Source: Chromera velia | Lineage: Eukaryota > Sar > Chromeraceae | DNA length: 35,302 bases | Assembly (NCBI GenBank): GCA_018398765.1 | Contig: JAHBMJ010000755.1 | Coordinates: forward strand, 5,774 to 41,075 | Reading direction: 5' to 3' | In this document: positions 21,593-32,111 of the stretch, piece after piece | How positions within the stretch are numbered: the first letter of the stretch is position 1 | How the letters are laid out: every line of letters starts with the position of its first letter | Position numbers and translations under genes: made by a program | The notes under the pieces: model-generated | The model's input: only the letters and a program-made list of their open reading frames with translations | Databases searched by the model: none | Told to the model about the DNA's origin: nothing

Positions 21593-21834
21593 CCTAGGCA
21601 TATCACAGAGAAAAAAAATAAATAATTTAAGCCCCGGGCCGTCCTCGCTTAATTTTTTTTTTTTTGCCCAACGATGTTAGGTGACAAACAACTGTTGTTC
21701 AAGTGTTGCATAAGTGTCGTTTTGGTGTTGCACAAGTGTTGCTTAGGTGTTACGCAAAAAAAAAAAGAAAATAATAATTTAAGCCGATTCTGGTTTGTTT
21801 TATTTTCTATTTTTTTTGCTGTGATAGGCCTAGG
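21593..21834. mobile_element. MITE-like inverted-repeat element, copy 2
   Basis: A 16-bp inverted repeat with one mismatch (CCTAGGCATATCACAG at 21593-21608 and the complement at 21819-21834) closes a 242-bp unit. Its interior has long T and A runs and a core at 21688-21710 identical to that of the element at 357-608. An AATAATTTAAGCC direct repeat brackets the core (about 21621-21633 and 21773-21785). The outer inverted repeats differ completely from those of copy 1. No coding capacity. Confidence 0.55.
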
Positions 21835-22822
21835 GAAAACTGAATCCCTAGCGGAATTTTATAAGCTCTAGCGACAGACAGACATAGCGGGAAGGCCCTA
21901 GGGCAAAACATATCAATTAATCAATCAATCAAAGCCGAATCATCAGAATTGATAAAATATAGAGTTTGTGGACGCTTTTACTCCATCGGTCCGTACTACA
22001 TAGTTTATGCAAAACTTTTTCACATGTGATAGTACAGTGATACACGCCAATGTACTCTCGTGCTAGCTGTCGTATTATCAATACATAACTAGGCGTATAC
22101 GCTTAGGGGGCGTCCTAAGCGCCGTCCTTTCAGTTTCATATCCTGCCCCACAGCTCCTTCTGGTCTCAGACTGCCTGTTCTAACTGACTTCTGAGGTAGA
22201 CGGTCGTAGACTGACGCCTGCCTCTAGGCCTGCCTTCAAGTTACCACGGGAATTCAGACTATTCAGTGAGTGACCATCACGGAAAAGCCGTCAATCAGGC
22301 TAGATCAGAGGCTCTATCGAGAGACAGCGATGTTAACTGTCATTAAGTGGTAACGAACAAAGAAAGCTAAAGCGTTGATTCATGACACTCAGAACTAGTC
22401 CCGGAATCCAAGAAAAGCAAACTTTGAAAGAGGAAAGGGGAACAACAAAAGGGAAAGTCAATTTTTACCCACATCAACGACCACGACACACGAGCCGTTT
22501 CGCCACAGTGGATCGGCTCCGACTACATACTGAAACTGCGTCTGACTGACAACATCCGACCGATCCGGTCGCGCATGCAGATAGAGGTCTGCCTGCCCGT
22601 AGGCCGGCCCGAAAACTCCGGATTCGGTGGGCTTTGTGACGCCCTCTCACTCACTTATTTTTCGTTCTTTATTGACTGCTTCCTCTTTCTCTCTTTTTCG
22701 GCCTCTCCCTCTTTTGGTCGACAAAACTGCCGCTGTCATTTCATCTTGCACACGAGCGAACAGCGTCAACAGGCCACGACAAACGACTGCGGTCAGATGA
22801 AGAAAACGAACTTCGAGTACAA
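21835..22822. other. Intergenic, no gene seen
   Basis: No supported exon is present. ACATAGCGGGAAGGC followed by an AATCAATCAATC run (about 21,882-21,930) is repeated near 35,005-35,050. The right end (22,100-22,822) is less AT-rich and probably includes the 3' UTR of the minus-strand SelO gene. Confidence 0.45.
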
Positions 22823-23865
22823 CTACGACGAGCAGCTCATGAAATTGATGCCCGCCTTCTCTCTCAGATCCTCTGGGGTCTTTCTGTCGAACTCTGACTG
22901 TTCTGCGGCTGAACCATCTGCAAACGGGCGAAGGAGAACTTTTTGCAGCCTCTGTAGCTTCTCAAATTTGCCCTGCTGAGCCTCCTCATAGGCAGCTCTC
23001 ATCAAATGTTCTCTCGGGACGTAGCGGGGACTCACAAGACGCATACGACCTGCGGCCGCCCGCCCCATACCAGCAGCATCCCCGGCCGCCTCTCTCAGGC
23101 AAACCGCCCATCGGCACAGCACATCGACCAGCTTCCTCTGAACAATCGGCCTCAACGGTTCGTACCACGCATCCTGAAGAGGGGTCAGGAGGGCAGATCG
23201 GACGGCGGGGTCCTCTGTGCCGCTGGAAAGATCGGCAGTGGACAGGGGAGAGGAATCTAGAGCCTCTGCCAGGTCCGCCAGCCGTCTCCAGAATATGGTC
23301 CAATCCCCCTTTGCGTTATGCAGGGCCTCCAGAAGGTCCTCTGCAAGCCCCTCCCCCTTCCTGTCCCATACTCCGTCAGCAACACCGTCCCCTGCCCCTC
23401 GAGGCACAAACCCCATCTTTCGTCTCCACACCCCCTGCACTGTCTCTCCAAAATCGTTAATCAGTCTCTGGGGAAGGGGCTGCACTTTCTCCTCCACTGT
23501 CTGAGAGGACAGCAGAGGAACTAGGCACCTGACGAGAGTCACGTAATTCGCAACTGCCGCCAAGGGCTGCTGCATGAACGAGAACTTATCACCCCCCCCT
23601 ACCCACATGATCCACGAGGGACTGTACTGATCGACAAAACCGAAAGGACCGAAGTCCATCGTACGCCCCCCCACCAGACAGTTGTCGCTGTTGAAGTTCG
23701 ACTGAACGTACCTGCAAGCATCGGTTTGTGCCTTGTTTTGCTTTCATACACACACGCCCTCACGCACATGAAAACGCTTCCACATACACGCACACACGAA
23801 CACGCACACTCACTCACTCACTCACGCAGGCACGCACGCTCTTTCTCTGTCTACTCACTCACACA

Positions 23866-23916
<51 letters not shown>

Positions 23917-25696
23917 GCACACACACACATGCATACACACACACACACACATGCATACACACACACACACACACACACATGCATACACACACACACATGC
24001 ATACATAAATGGCTGATCAAACGGAGTATCCGCGCTGAGTTTGGAATTTGAGCGCGCTGCATGTTATTCAACGCTCGAGAAAACAAGCAAGGTTGTGTTC
24101 AGAAAAAAAAAGGCGACCGAAACTCCCCCACAACCCATCATATTTCATTGATTGCCCTGCGATGAAACCGCAAGGTCGAGGAGAGGTGAACGCGAAAAGC
24201 AGTATTCACAGGTCAAAGGCAATAACGATGTCCCCCGCTCCCCCCAGGGTTTTGCCCTCCGACCGACCCACCCACCCTGTGTTCATCCATCCCCCAATCA
24301 TGTCGCCCATCCGGCAGGCCACCGCCTCCAGAAACTCCACTATCGCGTCGTCACTCAGAGGACCGACACTCATCCCGTTGGCTGCTGCCTGCTCATCCTT
24401 CCCCTGCACCGAATACCCTTCTGAGATCCCGTGTCGAGCTGCAATGTTGGGATACTCCCTCAAGATCGCATGCTTCACAAGCATCGTCAATTTCTGCTTC
24501 GCGTCTTCAGGATCACTCTTCGGAAGGGCCCCCGCCACCCTCCTGGCCCAAAGCTCGAAGTGGCCAATACGAAGGAAAGACGGAGCAGCACGTGTAGTGA
24601 TCGCGCACGGCTCCTGCCCCATCCTTTCCTCCCCACTATCGCTCTCATACCAGGGGCGAATTGCCCTCTCCTTTGAGGTCCCGATGGTGCACACGGCCCG
24701 GGTGGTCGGCACGCCACAGGCAGCCAGAAACTCACTCGCGAGAAACTCACGAATGGATGAACGCAACACTGCACGCCCATCAGCCCCTCTGCAGAAAGGG
24801 GTAGGCCCCGCCCCCTTCCACTGAAGCTCCCATCGACGAAAGAGGGGGGTCTCAGCCTGACCTCCCTCCCCAAGCGTCACTGCGCCCCCCTCTCCTTGCT
24901 CCGCTCCGTCTGCCGTCTCTGCAGACGCCCCCCCAGCTGGAGGGCGCGCCCCCTGTGCAAACGCCGCACAACCCTCCTCTGAGAGAACGGACAACACCTC
25001 AGAGGGCAAACCCGCAAATTGGGGAGTCCCCTCAAACCCCACTGATGTTCCTCCCAACCCTGCTAGTCTTTTCTTGCCCCCCGTCTCTCCCGTCTCCTTC
25101 TTTTTGAAAATCGAGGGGCACAGTCCCCCCACAGACCTTTCCAGAGAGTCTTTGGAGACAGGAACCAACAACTCACAAAATGAGAGGGCACGCCCGTCTC
25201 CATAGCCGTTTCCTGCGGTTCTCGGATCAGGTGCCATGATGGGTTGACTGAAGATACTCAGGGCGTAAGGGGTTGCCCAGGCGTGACTGCTGGGGAGATG
25301 CGAAAGATCTCCCGAGAAGAGTTCCCAAAACGGTTTCGAAGCGACCGAATCTGAGCCAAGACGGAGCTCTGATCCCACAAAAAGGGGTGAATGAGTGACC
25401 AAGAACGGATTGGTCAAAGGTTGAGGGGCCACTCGGACGTAATGTGACCCAAAGACAGGCCTCGCATTCGAGTTGGGCCACTTCGCCTCCGTCTCGGGGT
25501 CCTCATGCAGCTGCTTGACGAAAGAATTGTCAACTGCCTTGTCAAGGCCAGCTACGGATTCAATTTTCTTTTTCTGCACCTCCATTGCAAGGGCTGTTGC
25601 TGAGGCAGACCCTTTGAGCAGACTGAACGCCCACGCTCGGTGAGAAGACAGAAGCTTCACTATGATGCCGACAAGAAACAGAAAGGAGAAGGTCAT
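22823..25696 (-). CDS. SELO: SelO family protein adenylyltransferase, probably plastid-targeted
   Basis: Two exons, 25696-24276 and 23711-22823, join in phase (GTGGGT donor, GCAG acceptor). Together they encode 769 aa plus TAG. SelO is a pseudokinase-fold enzyme that transfers AMP from ATP to Ser/Thr/Tyr of target proteins. Family motifs: YGDGRA (about 165-170), WELQWKGAGPTPFCRGADG (about 289-307, with the nucleotide-binding Lys near 294), LRSSIREFLASE, APSFLRIGHFE, and across the splice NFNSDN...GGRTMDFGPFGF with the metal-binding Asn and Asp. The protein ends MSCSS, with Cys where some animal homologues have selenocysteine. The residue three positions before it is not Cys. The N-terminus (MTFSFLFLVGIIVKLLSS then AWAF) looks like a signal peptide with Phe after the cleavage site, as in complex-plastid leaders. 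Most eukaryotic SelO is mitochondrial. About 100 low-complexity residues (about 185-287) are inserted before WELQ. Confidence 0.95.
23803..24006. repeat. CA/GA microsatellites in the SelO intron
   Basis: ACTC, (CA)n and (GA)n tracts, followed by CA runs punctuated by GCATGCATAC-type units, fill the middle of the 23712-24275 intron. Frames read through them (Thr/His strings) are artefacts. Confidence 0.95.
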
Positions 25697-26294
25697 GTCA
25701 AATGATCATGATGGGATCGCACTACGACAGCAAAAAACCACTTGGAAACAGTCCACGCAAACGACGTCCTCTCAGAAGGTGCAGGATCTAGATGACAAAG
25801 ACAATTTGATGGAAGAGAGGTTGATTCAGGACAACCCCAAGAATGCCTTACCTTCTTTTGTCACCCCTGTCAGCGATGAAAAACCAATGGGCTGCAAGGA
25901 GTGAACATCGTGACAGGGGCGACCATCGCCCCTGAAAAATTTCGCACGGATCGTCCGCGGAACTGAGTTCCTCGGATGGTTCTTTGCCGCGGCTCAGTTG
26001 GTTGGTTCAAAATTGACGCGAAAACTCTTTATGCACTTTTTCCTTGGGCCCTCACCCCTTCCGACCCCCCACAAAGTCACCAATCAACGCATCGCGGGAC
26101 CCGCGGCCTAAAACTCGACCCAAGCAGGCCTTCCCAGTCTCCTCTTCACGTGGCCCGCCAAATTAGACTGTAAGGGAAAGAAAACGCTTTCCGTGATTTC
26201 TTGCGAAGGTGAGGCCATAGTTTTTTGAGAGCAGGGAGGCTGGAATTCCGCCAGATACCGGTGACCTTTTTGTGACGTTTGGCGGTTTCACAAG
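25697..26294. promoter_or_regulatory. Shared divergent promoter region of SelO and light-harvesting genes
   Basis: The 598-bp interval lies between two start codons pointing away from each other. It contains three close palindromes: CAGGGGCGA-cca-TCGCCCCTG (25914-25934), CGGA-tcg-TCCG (25947-25957) and GGAAC-tga-GTTCC (25959-25971). These are good candidate protein-binding sites. No TATA box is evident. A short open frame at 25662-25904 overlaps the SelO start and is not considered a gene. Confidence 0.5.
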
Positions 26295-27439
26295 ATGAAG
26301 TTTCTCCTTGTCTCCGCTGTGGCCGGTGTGGCTGGGGTTCTGGGATTTGTTCCCGCTCCGTCTCCGAGCAGTGTCGCCTCTTCCATGTCTGCCGAGAAAC
26401 AGAGCAAGTTCAGCTTTCAGTTGAGGAAAGCTCCCAAGTCCTTCGTGCCCAATGAGGTCGGTTTCAAGGACCCCAACGCAAAGAACGACAAGGAAATGAA
26501 GCGTTTCCGTATCACCAGACCCTCCGCAGCAAAACTTGAAAGGCAGAGGAAGGAAGCGTACCTCAGTGCAAAGGCTGGTCAGGTGGCTGCTGAGAACGCA
26601 GCAAAGGCAGCAGAATTCATTAAGGTTCCTCTAGATCAGGTGGTGGGGTCTGACGTGGAGCTTCCCCTGTTCGACCCTTGGGGGCTCTCCGCCTCTATCA
26701 AGCCTGAGACCTTCGCATGGTACCGTGCAGCTGAGCTGAAGCACGCTCGTATTTGCATGCTTGCGGCCCTGGGCCTTTTTATCCAGCCCCTTGCCCAACT
26801 TCCGGATCCCGTGTTCCAGTCTGACCCCGACAGCGCATGGAGCGCTCTGGAGGCCGTCTCCACCCAGAGACCCGCCGCAGTCGCCCAGATTCTTCTGGCC
26901 ATCGCTGCCATCGAGACCCTGTCAGTGAACCTGCAGGAGGGCCGCGCCCCCGGTGACTACGGATGGGATCCCCTCAAGCTCCAGAAGTCCCAGGGACTGG
27001 AGGGCAACCCTGAGAAGTTTGAAGCGGTGAGTTGAACTAGGGGGTTTGGCGCCCATTTGCGTGGGTGCTTTTTTCAAGAGGGTGGTAGGATTGTCAGGCT
27101 TGGCGCCTCTCCCAGGAGGGGGGCCAAGAGAGAGAGAGAGATGCTTGGTAGTAGTGTGGGGTGGCCCGTGGACCACATGTACCGTTTCCAGAAGGCAATG
27201 TGGTATTCCTGCAGGTGCCCTCGAGAAGGCGGAGGGACGGAGCAATGTCGTGGGATGAAGTGTTTGTTTTTCTGCCGGCCTTTTGTTGTGTTTAGCTTGA
27301 ACAACCTTTTTTTTCTTTTCTTTTCGTTTCTTTTTTCTTTCTTTTCCTTCTGTTTTTTCTTTCCTTTTTTTTTCTTTCCTTCTTTCTTTCCTTCCTTCCT
27401 TCCGCTTTTCTTTCTTTCTTGCTTGTCTTTTCTTTTCCT

Positions 27440-27471
<32 letters not shown>

Positions 27472-27472
27472 T

Positions 27473-27508
<36 letters not shown>

Positions 27509-27781
27509 TTCTTTCTTTCTTTCTTTCTTTCTTTCTTTTCTTTCTTTCTTTTCTTTCTTTCTTTCTTTCTTTCTTTCTTTTTTCTACCTCTTTGTTTTTT
27601 TATTCTTTGTGCCATCTTCCTGTTTGTGCAGATGCAACTGCGTGAGTTGAAGAACGGCCGCCTTGCTATGATCAGTGTTGCCGGTATGCTCTACCAGCAG
27701 TACCTGACTGGGCAAGGCACCTGGGAACAGATCGCTTCCGGTCACATCTCCCCCTTCGGAGACGGACAGGGAGTCTTCTAA
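26295..27781 (+). CDS. Chlorophyll-binding light-harvesting complex protein (FCP/LHC-type)
   Basis: Two exons, 26295-27026 and 27632-27781, join in phase 0 (GTGAGT donor, GCAG acceptor). They give 293 aa. The leader MKFLLVSAVAGVAGVLG-FVPAPS is a signal peptide followed by Phe and a Ser-rich transit stretch, typical of proteins routed to complex plastids. The LHC fold is visible. Helix 1 (about 138-165) has the chlorophyll-ligand motif ELKHAR. A middle helix (about 193-212) contains AAIETLSVN. Helix 3 (about 246-268) has ELKNGRLAM, with the paired Glu and Asn/Arg. A DYGWDPL motif (about 221-227) lies between helices 2 and 3. It would sit in the thylakoid membrane and pass excitation energy to a photosystem. 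The region before helix 1 is unusually long (about 110 residues, charged and helical). The exact LHC subfamily is not assigned. Confidence 0.95.
27304..27588 (+). repeat. TTTC microsatellite in light-harvesting gene intron
   Basis: A nearly uninterrupted pyrimidine tract of TTTC/TTCC/TTTTC units makes up about half of the 605-nt intron and ends about 45 bp before the acceptor. Confidence 0.95.
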
Positions 27782-29045
27782 GCTTTCCTTCCGGCTTGCC
27801 TGAATGATTTGTGGGTTGGTGGGAGGGTGGGGGGGCCTGTCGGTCTGCCGTGGTGGGTCCAACGATTGGTGGTCTCCCTACTCGGTTGATTGATGGGAGG
27901 GGGGTCGGATCAGTGAAGGTGGGGGTTGGGAGGAATTCTTTTGCGAGAGAAGGAGGGGGGGAGGGCGCGGGGTAGAGTAGAAGAGACAGAAGGAAGGAAG
28001 GAGACTCCCCGATGAAAGAGGAGGGGGGCTCGGTTCGATCTACAGACAGACAGACGACGTTATAGGTGAATGACTAAGTGGATGAATAGATGAATGAATG
28101 TTTGCTGATCTGGCTTGTTGGCTTTTTGTGTTGACTGAATAATTGAATGGCCCTCTGGACCGAAAGGTCTTGTTCTGTTGTCTTGATTGAGTTCTTTCTT
28201 TCAAATTCTTGGCCAGCCTGGTGGTTGGATGTGGAGGTTCTTTGGTGGTTCCGGCGGCGGGAGACGAAGAGAAAAAGGGGCGGGACATGTTTAAATCCCG
28301 GAGAGTGCGTGCAATCCAGCTGCAGCATCAGAAGGTGGGGCCAGGGCAACAAAAGAGGAAAGATTGAGGAAGACGGAGAGGAAGAAGAGAGAAGTCGGTC
28401 GAGAAGGGCGGCGCTTGCTGTCAAATGAAGGAAATAACCGAAGAAGAGGGAGGGAAAGAACAAATGAAGGACCAGACCAGGAGGGAGCATGAGAGACGGA
28501 ATTCCTCCATGCCCTTCTTGGAAGGAAGCGAAGAGCAAGCTGTGTTGTGTCGGTTGAGGAACAGTGGAGGGGGGGGGCTGCCTTTGCGGCCTCTGGGGGC
28601 TGCTGTCTGTTGGTGCGGCCGGTGGGGTTCATACAGCCTCCCCGCTCCGTGCACATGCGGCGTTCATGGGAAGCGGAGGCGGAGTGGCAGGCAAGAAAGG
28701 GATGCCCCGAGTGTTCGTTCGGTGGTGTGAGAGGAGACTGGAGAGTAGAGAGGGGGGGGAGGCTTCTAGTAGTTGGATGGAGAGAGGAGAGAGCCTGGGG
28801 GGGTGGGGGCTTTTCGGTTCCCTTGCCGCTCTTGGTCTTGTTTTTTCTTTCGGTCGTCGATCTTTGTCTGGCGTCTGAGAGAAGGAGACAGAAAAGGAGA
28901 CGGGACAAGTCCGCCTGTGTGTCTCTCTTTCCTTATTGCATTGCCTCAGATTCTTTCATCTTTCGGTTCACCCCTTTTTTCTCCACTCATGTGTTCAACC
29001 CCCTTTCTTTGGACGTCCTCTCACTGACGGCTTCCTGACGCACGC
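27782..29045. other. Downstream flank of the light-harvesting gene, no assignable gene
   Basis: G-rich then mixed sequence. Overlapping open frames on both strands (for example 28291-28908 minus and 28547-29038 plus) are low in complexity and mutually exclusive. I recognise no domain. Part of it is probably the 3' UTR of the light-harvesting gene. Confidence 0.4.
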
Positions 29046-29486
29046 AGACTGTTGGAAGCTGCAGCCGAGAAAGGGAACAAAACGGAATATTTGCCTCTTC
29101 AGCAGATGTGGCGACATAGGGAAGTCAAAAAGAAATGCCAACAGAGGAGGGTGGCAAAGGGGGTGGGCGGACTGCCAGGGGTGTCTGTGGGTCTTCGTCC
29201 CCCCCGCCCGTTATTAGTTGCATGGAGTGAAATGAGGCGTCATGCAGGGTCAATCAGAGCAGCACACTTACTTCCGAATCGACAGATGATTCCTCCGTCC
29301 CTGTCACACCGCAGCACCTGGCCCTTTCAGTGGGACCTATCGAGGAGATGCATGCAGCATGAAGAACGGCAGAGCGCATGCGAATTAATCCACCTGCTGA
29401 ATATTGGGTGTGAAAATGTGTGTCTGGTGAGTGCGGGCTCTTCTGAACAAGAGAACTCGGGTCGGCCGAGTGCCCCAATCAATTAG
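29046..29486 (+). other. Possible terminal exon of an unidentified gene
   Basis: After an acceptor-like CACGCAG (ending about 29046) a plus-strand frame opens with LLEAAAEKGNKTEYLPLQQM, a plausible charged helical sequence. It then reads basic RHREVKKKCQQRR and loses character before a stop at 29486. No upstream exon, start or homologue is recognised. It may be non-coding. Confidence 0.2.
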
Positions 29487-30056
29487 AAGGTCCCCGCTTT
29501 CACATTAATATCCATCATCATAATGGTGAATCATTAATTGGTGATATTGTATCATGCATGTGCATCATGTTGTGACCTAGGTTGTGACTCTACTTGTGAG
29601 GTTAAGGCTAGCGTCATTGTATTAATTAATCTAGTAATTAATCAATTAAATTAGAATTTAGCTAAAAATTGATCGACTCATTGATTATATCATTGATCAA
29701 CTTAATATAACATAGATGTTTTAACAAGTTCTAAGACAAAGGACTCTGAACGGAGAATTTTTAAAAAATAAGTTAGACTAGTAATGTAACATATACTGAC
29801 ACTGACAGAATTTTATCATATCATCATTGCATAGCTCAATGGTCATCATCATCCTACATCATCCTATTCATGCATGTATGTACTTACTAGCTAATAGCTA
29901 TCACTGGATAGTCTGTAGGTCGTGTCACAGATCTACAGAATCATCTAAAAACGTTAATATACATGCATGTCTAATATATTATTTATATGTAAATGAATAA
30001 ATAATCTTTTATATATATCATTCGTTAATATCAATTGTTATGTGTTAATATGTGCT
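29487..30056. other. AT-rich intergenic sequence
   Basis: Very AT-rich, stop-dense, with scattered ATCAT and TTAAT motifs. No gene or structured element is recognised. Confidence 0.6.
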
Positions 30057-30320
30057 AAGCTTCCCATAACAAAAGAAAAAAAAAAAGAAATTTGGCTAAA
30101 AAACTAAAATAAAGCTAATATATAAATAGTTTTTTTTTGTTTTTGATTATCTAATAATATTCAGAACAACACCTGAATAACTGTTGTTTCGGGTGATCTA
30201 TGAGTGTTAATTGCACAATGCCTAGCATAATGCACAAGTGTTGTTAAAAAAAAAAAAAAGAAAATGAAAAATCAAATTCACACAATTACTTTTTTATTTT
30301 TTGTTTCATATGGGAAGCCT
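30057..30320. mobile_element. MITE-like inverted-repeat element, copy 3
   Basis: A 12-bp inverted repeat with one mismatch (AAGCTTCCCATA at 30057-30068, complement at 30309-30320) closes a 264-bp unit. It has internal A and T runs and partial matches to the core of copies 1 and 2 (AACTGTTGTT at 30179-30188, GCACAAGTGTTGTT at 30232-30245). Its terminal repeats differ from those of the other two. Its right end abuts the foldback element. Confidence 0.45.
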
Positions 30321-31054
30321 ACCCTGCAAGTTGCCAGGAATATGAAGGAATTTAGGGAAAGAATATGAAGGAATATACAGGAATATAGGGTAGGAATATG
30401 AAGGAATATAGTAACAGGAATATGCAGGAATATGAGGTAGGAATCTACAGGTGAAAATCAGTAGGAATTTGAATCAAAATTCCTGGCACCAGGAAACTAA
30501 TATTTTCTTTTATATTCGTACTCTATATTCCTGCATATTCAAAAAAGTTCCTTTATATTCCTACCCCATATATCTTGCATATTCCTGTATACTCTTTCAT
30601 TTTCCTACCTGTCTTTTTTATCAAATTCCTGCTACTAGGAAATTTTATCTTAATTTCCTATTTTACAGGAAATTAATTTTTAAATTCCTATCAATTTTGA
30701 CCTGTAGATTCCTACCTCATATTCCTGCATATTCCTACATATTCCTACATATTCCTACCCCATATTCCTGCTAATGACCATGTTTGATTTGATTTGATTT
30801 GATTTGATTTGAGGTAGGGCTTAAGCTCAAATCAAATATCCAGTTAGGGAGGACCTAGTGTTTAAAGACCTATCAAATACGATCAAATATTTGATCAATA
30901 TGACTTTCAACCTCAAATATGAAGGTCCCGAAAAAATTTTTGTAAGTACCAATCCGTCACGCATGCTGATTCAAATGAAAAAACCTATCCGGTGGTATGT
31001 GTGTGTGTGTTGCAGACACATACGACTATCCGGTGGTTAGGGTTTCAGAACAAT

Positions 31055-31366
31055 CTGACGTGCCTCCTCCCGTTGGCTCAACAGAACTGGGCTGATAAGT
31101 TGGTGAAGGTGCATGAGAAGGTGACAGTGCTGGAGGGGGGGCCGCTCCTGCAGGGCCCGGCGGGAGGACCAATTTGAAACCAAAGGAGGCGGCCGCAGAC
31201 ACAAATGCTAAGAAGGCTGGGGGGAAACTTCCCCCTCCTGAGAAAGTCATCACTCCGGGTGAGGAAGGCTACCGACCTCTCTATATTCACCACCGATCGA
31301 TTCGATTCACATTAAAGAAAGTGATCATGAAGAAGAGGAAAAGGAAATGTCATAAAGCTGAGTGAT
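31055..31366 (+). pseudogene. Frameshifted coding fragment carried inside the foldback element
   Basis: One frame reads ..NWADKLVKVHEKVTVLEGG up to a run of seven G. Past that run the protein-like reading continues in another frame (GGRTNLKPKEAAADTNAKKA, then ..EKVITPGEEGYRPLYIHHRS) to a stop near 31366. The two halves look like one protein broken by a frameshift in the G run. GC content is far above the AT-rich surroundings, which suggests capture from a gene. I do not recognise the source family. Confidence 0.4.
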
Positions 31367-31431
31367 TGTCACCTCAATTTTAGTACGTGCTTTAACTTTA
31401 TCGTATCAACAAAAAGTCATATACAATTTTA

Positions 31432-31912
31432 AATCTATCAATTTTACGTTCTTAATCTCTATTAGTACTAGAGTGAATCTCAGTGACTAGTGTACATACA
31501 CTGCCATATAGGCACATTTTTTTTACGGAACTGATAAGTTATAATTTTATATGTATTTTTTTAAATTTTTGAAACACACATCAGAAATGTTCTGATAACT
31601 ATTATCATAAACTGATAAGTTGTAATTATATATATATTTTTTTAAATTTTTGAAACACACATCAGAAAATGTTCAATATAACTATTGTCATGAGAAAAAT
31701 GATCAGAGAGAAGTAAGTAGTGACTCAGTGAGGAACCCTAAGAGGTTAACCTCAAATCTTACCTCAAATATCAAATATTTGAGGGTGAAGCTCAAATTAA
31801 ATCAAATCAAATCAAATCAATTATAATGAAATCAAACATGGTCACTAATTCCTGCATATTCCTTCATATTCCTACCCCAAATTCCTTCATATTCCTGCCA
31901 ACTTGCAGGGTA
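31432..31912. repeat. Right arm of the foldback element, direct-repeat copy A
   Basis: This 481-bp block, starting AATCTATCAATTTTACGTTC, is repeated in the same orientation at 34486-34888. Copy A has an extra internal duplicate of about 80 bp (the ACTGATAAGTT...CACATCAG segment occurs twice), which copy B lacks. The two copies bracket the non-LTR retrotransposon. Confidence 0.85.
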
Positions 31913-32111
31913 TACTTACTTACTTACTTAATTGTAGTTAAGCCTAGAGTCTCTCAAACCAGAGACAAATGGCAACCTATGCATACAGTTGTAAGCAAAA
32001 GGAGTAAACCGCCGCAGCTTAGCCTGCTTCCACATAAATATGAACAACCATGACCCTCCGCAGCCTAGGCTGAAGCTAAAGGCTGAACAACCACACAAGA
32101 CGCACGCGCAC
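31913..32111. other. Short spacer between foldback element and retrotransposon
   Basis: It starts with (TTAC)n. It probably represents the 3' untranslated part of the minus-strand retrotransposon. No coding signal. Confidence 0.4.

Larger units (their letters stand above)
30320..31912. mobile_element. Foldback-type element with AGGAATATG-like terminal arrays
   Basis: The left end TACCCTGCAAGTTG (30320-30333) is inverted at the right end (about 31899-31912). Inside the left end, AGGAATATGA-type units (30337-30475) meet their own complement (TATTCCTGCATATTCC units, about 30528-30775), forming a roughly 450-bp self-palindrome. Next come (GATTT)n at 30784-30812 and its inverted partner (AAATC)n at about 31797-31823, both bordered by GACCATG/CATGGTC. 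The terminal TA could be a target duplication. The interior has a host-like coding fragment but no transposase. Confidence 0.65.

Noticed and set aside
22823-22840. Selenocysteine at the SelO C-terminus
   Set aside because: The codon is TGC (Cys) and the stop is TAG. No UGA needs recoding.
23726-24051. Thr/His-rich frames in CA repeats
   Set aside because: Microsatellite inside the SelO intron.
25662-25904. 80-codon plus-strand frame upstream of the light-harvesting gene
   Set aside because: It overlaps the SelO start in antisense, has no domain, and sits in the promoter region.
27292-27615. Lys/Glu/Arg-rich minus-strand frame
   Set aside because: Complement of the TTTC microsatellite in the light-harvesting gene intron.
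28291-28908. 205-codon minus-strand frame
   Set aside because: Low-complexity Ser/Pro/Leu composition, no motif, and competing open frames on the other strand.
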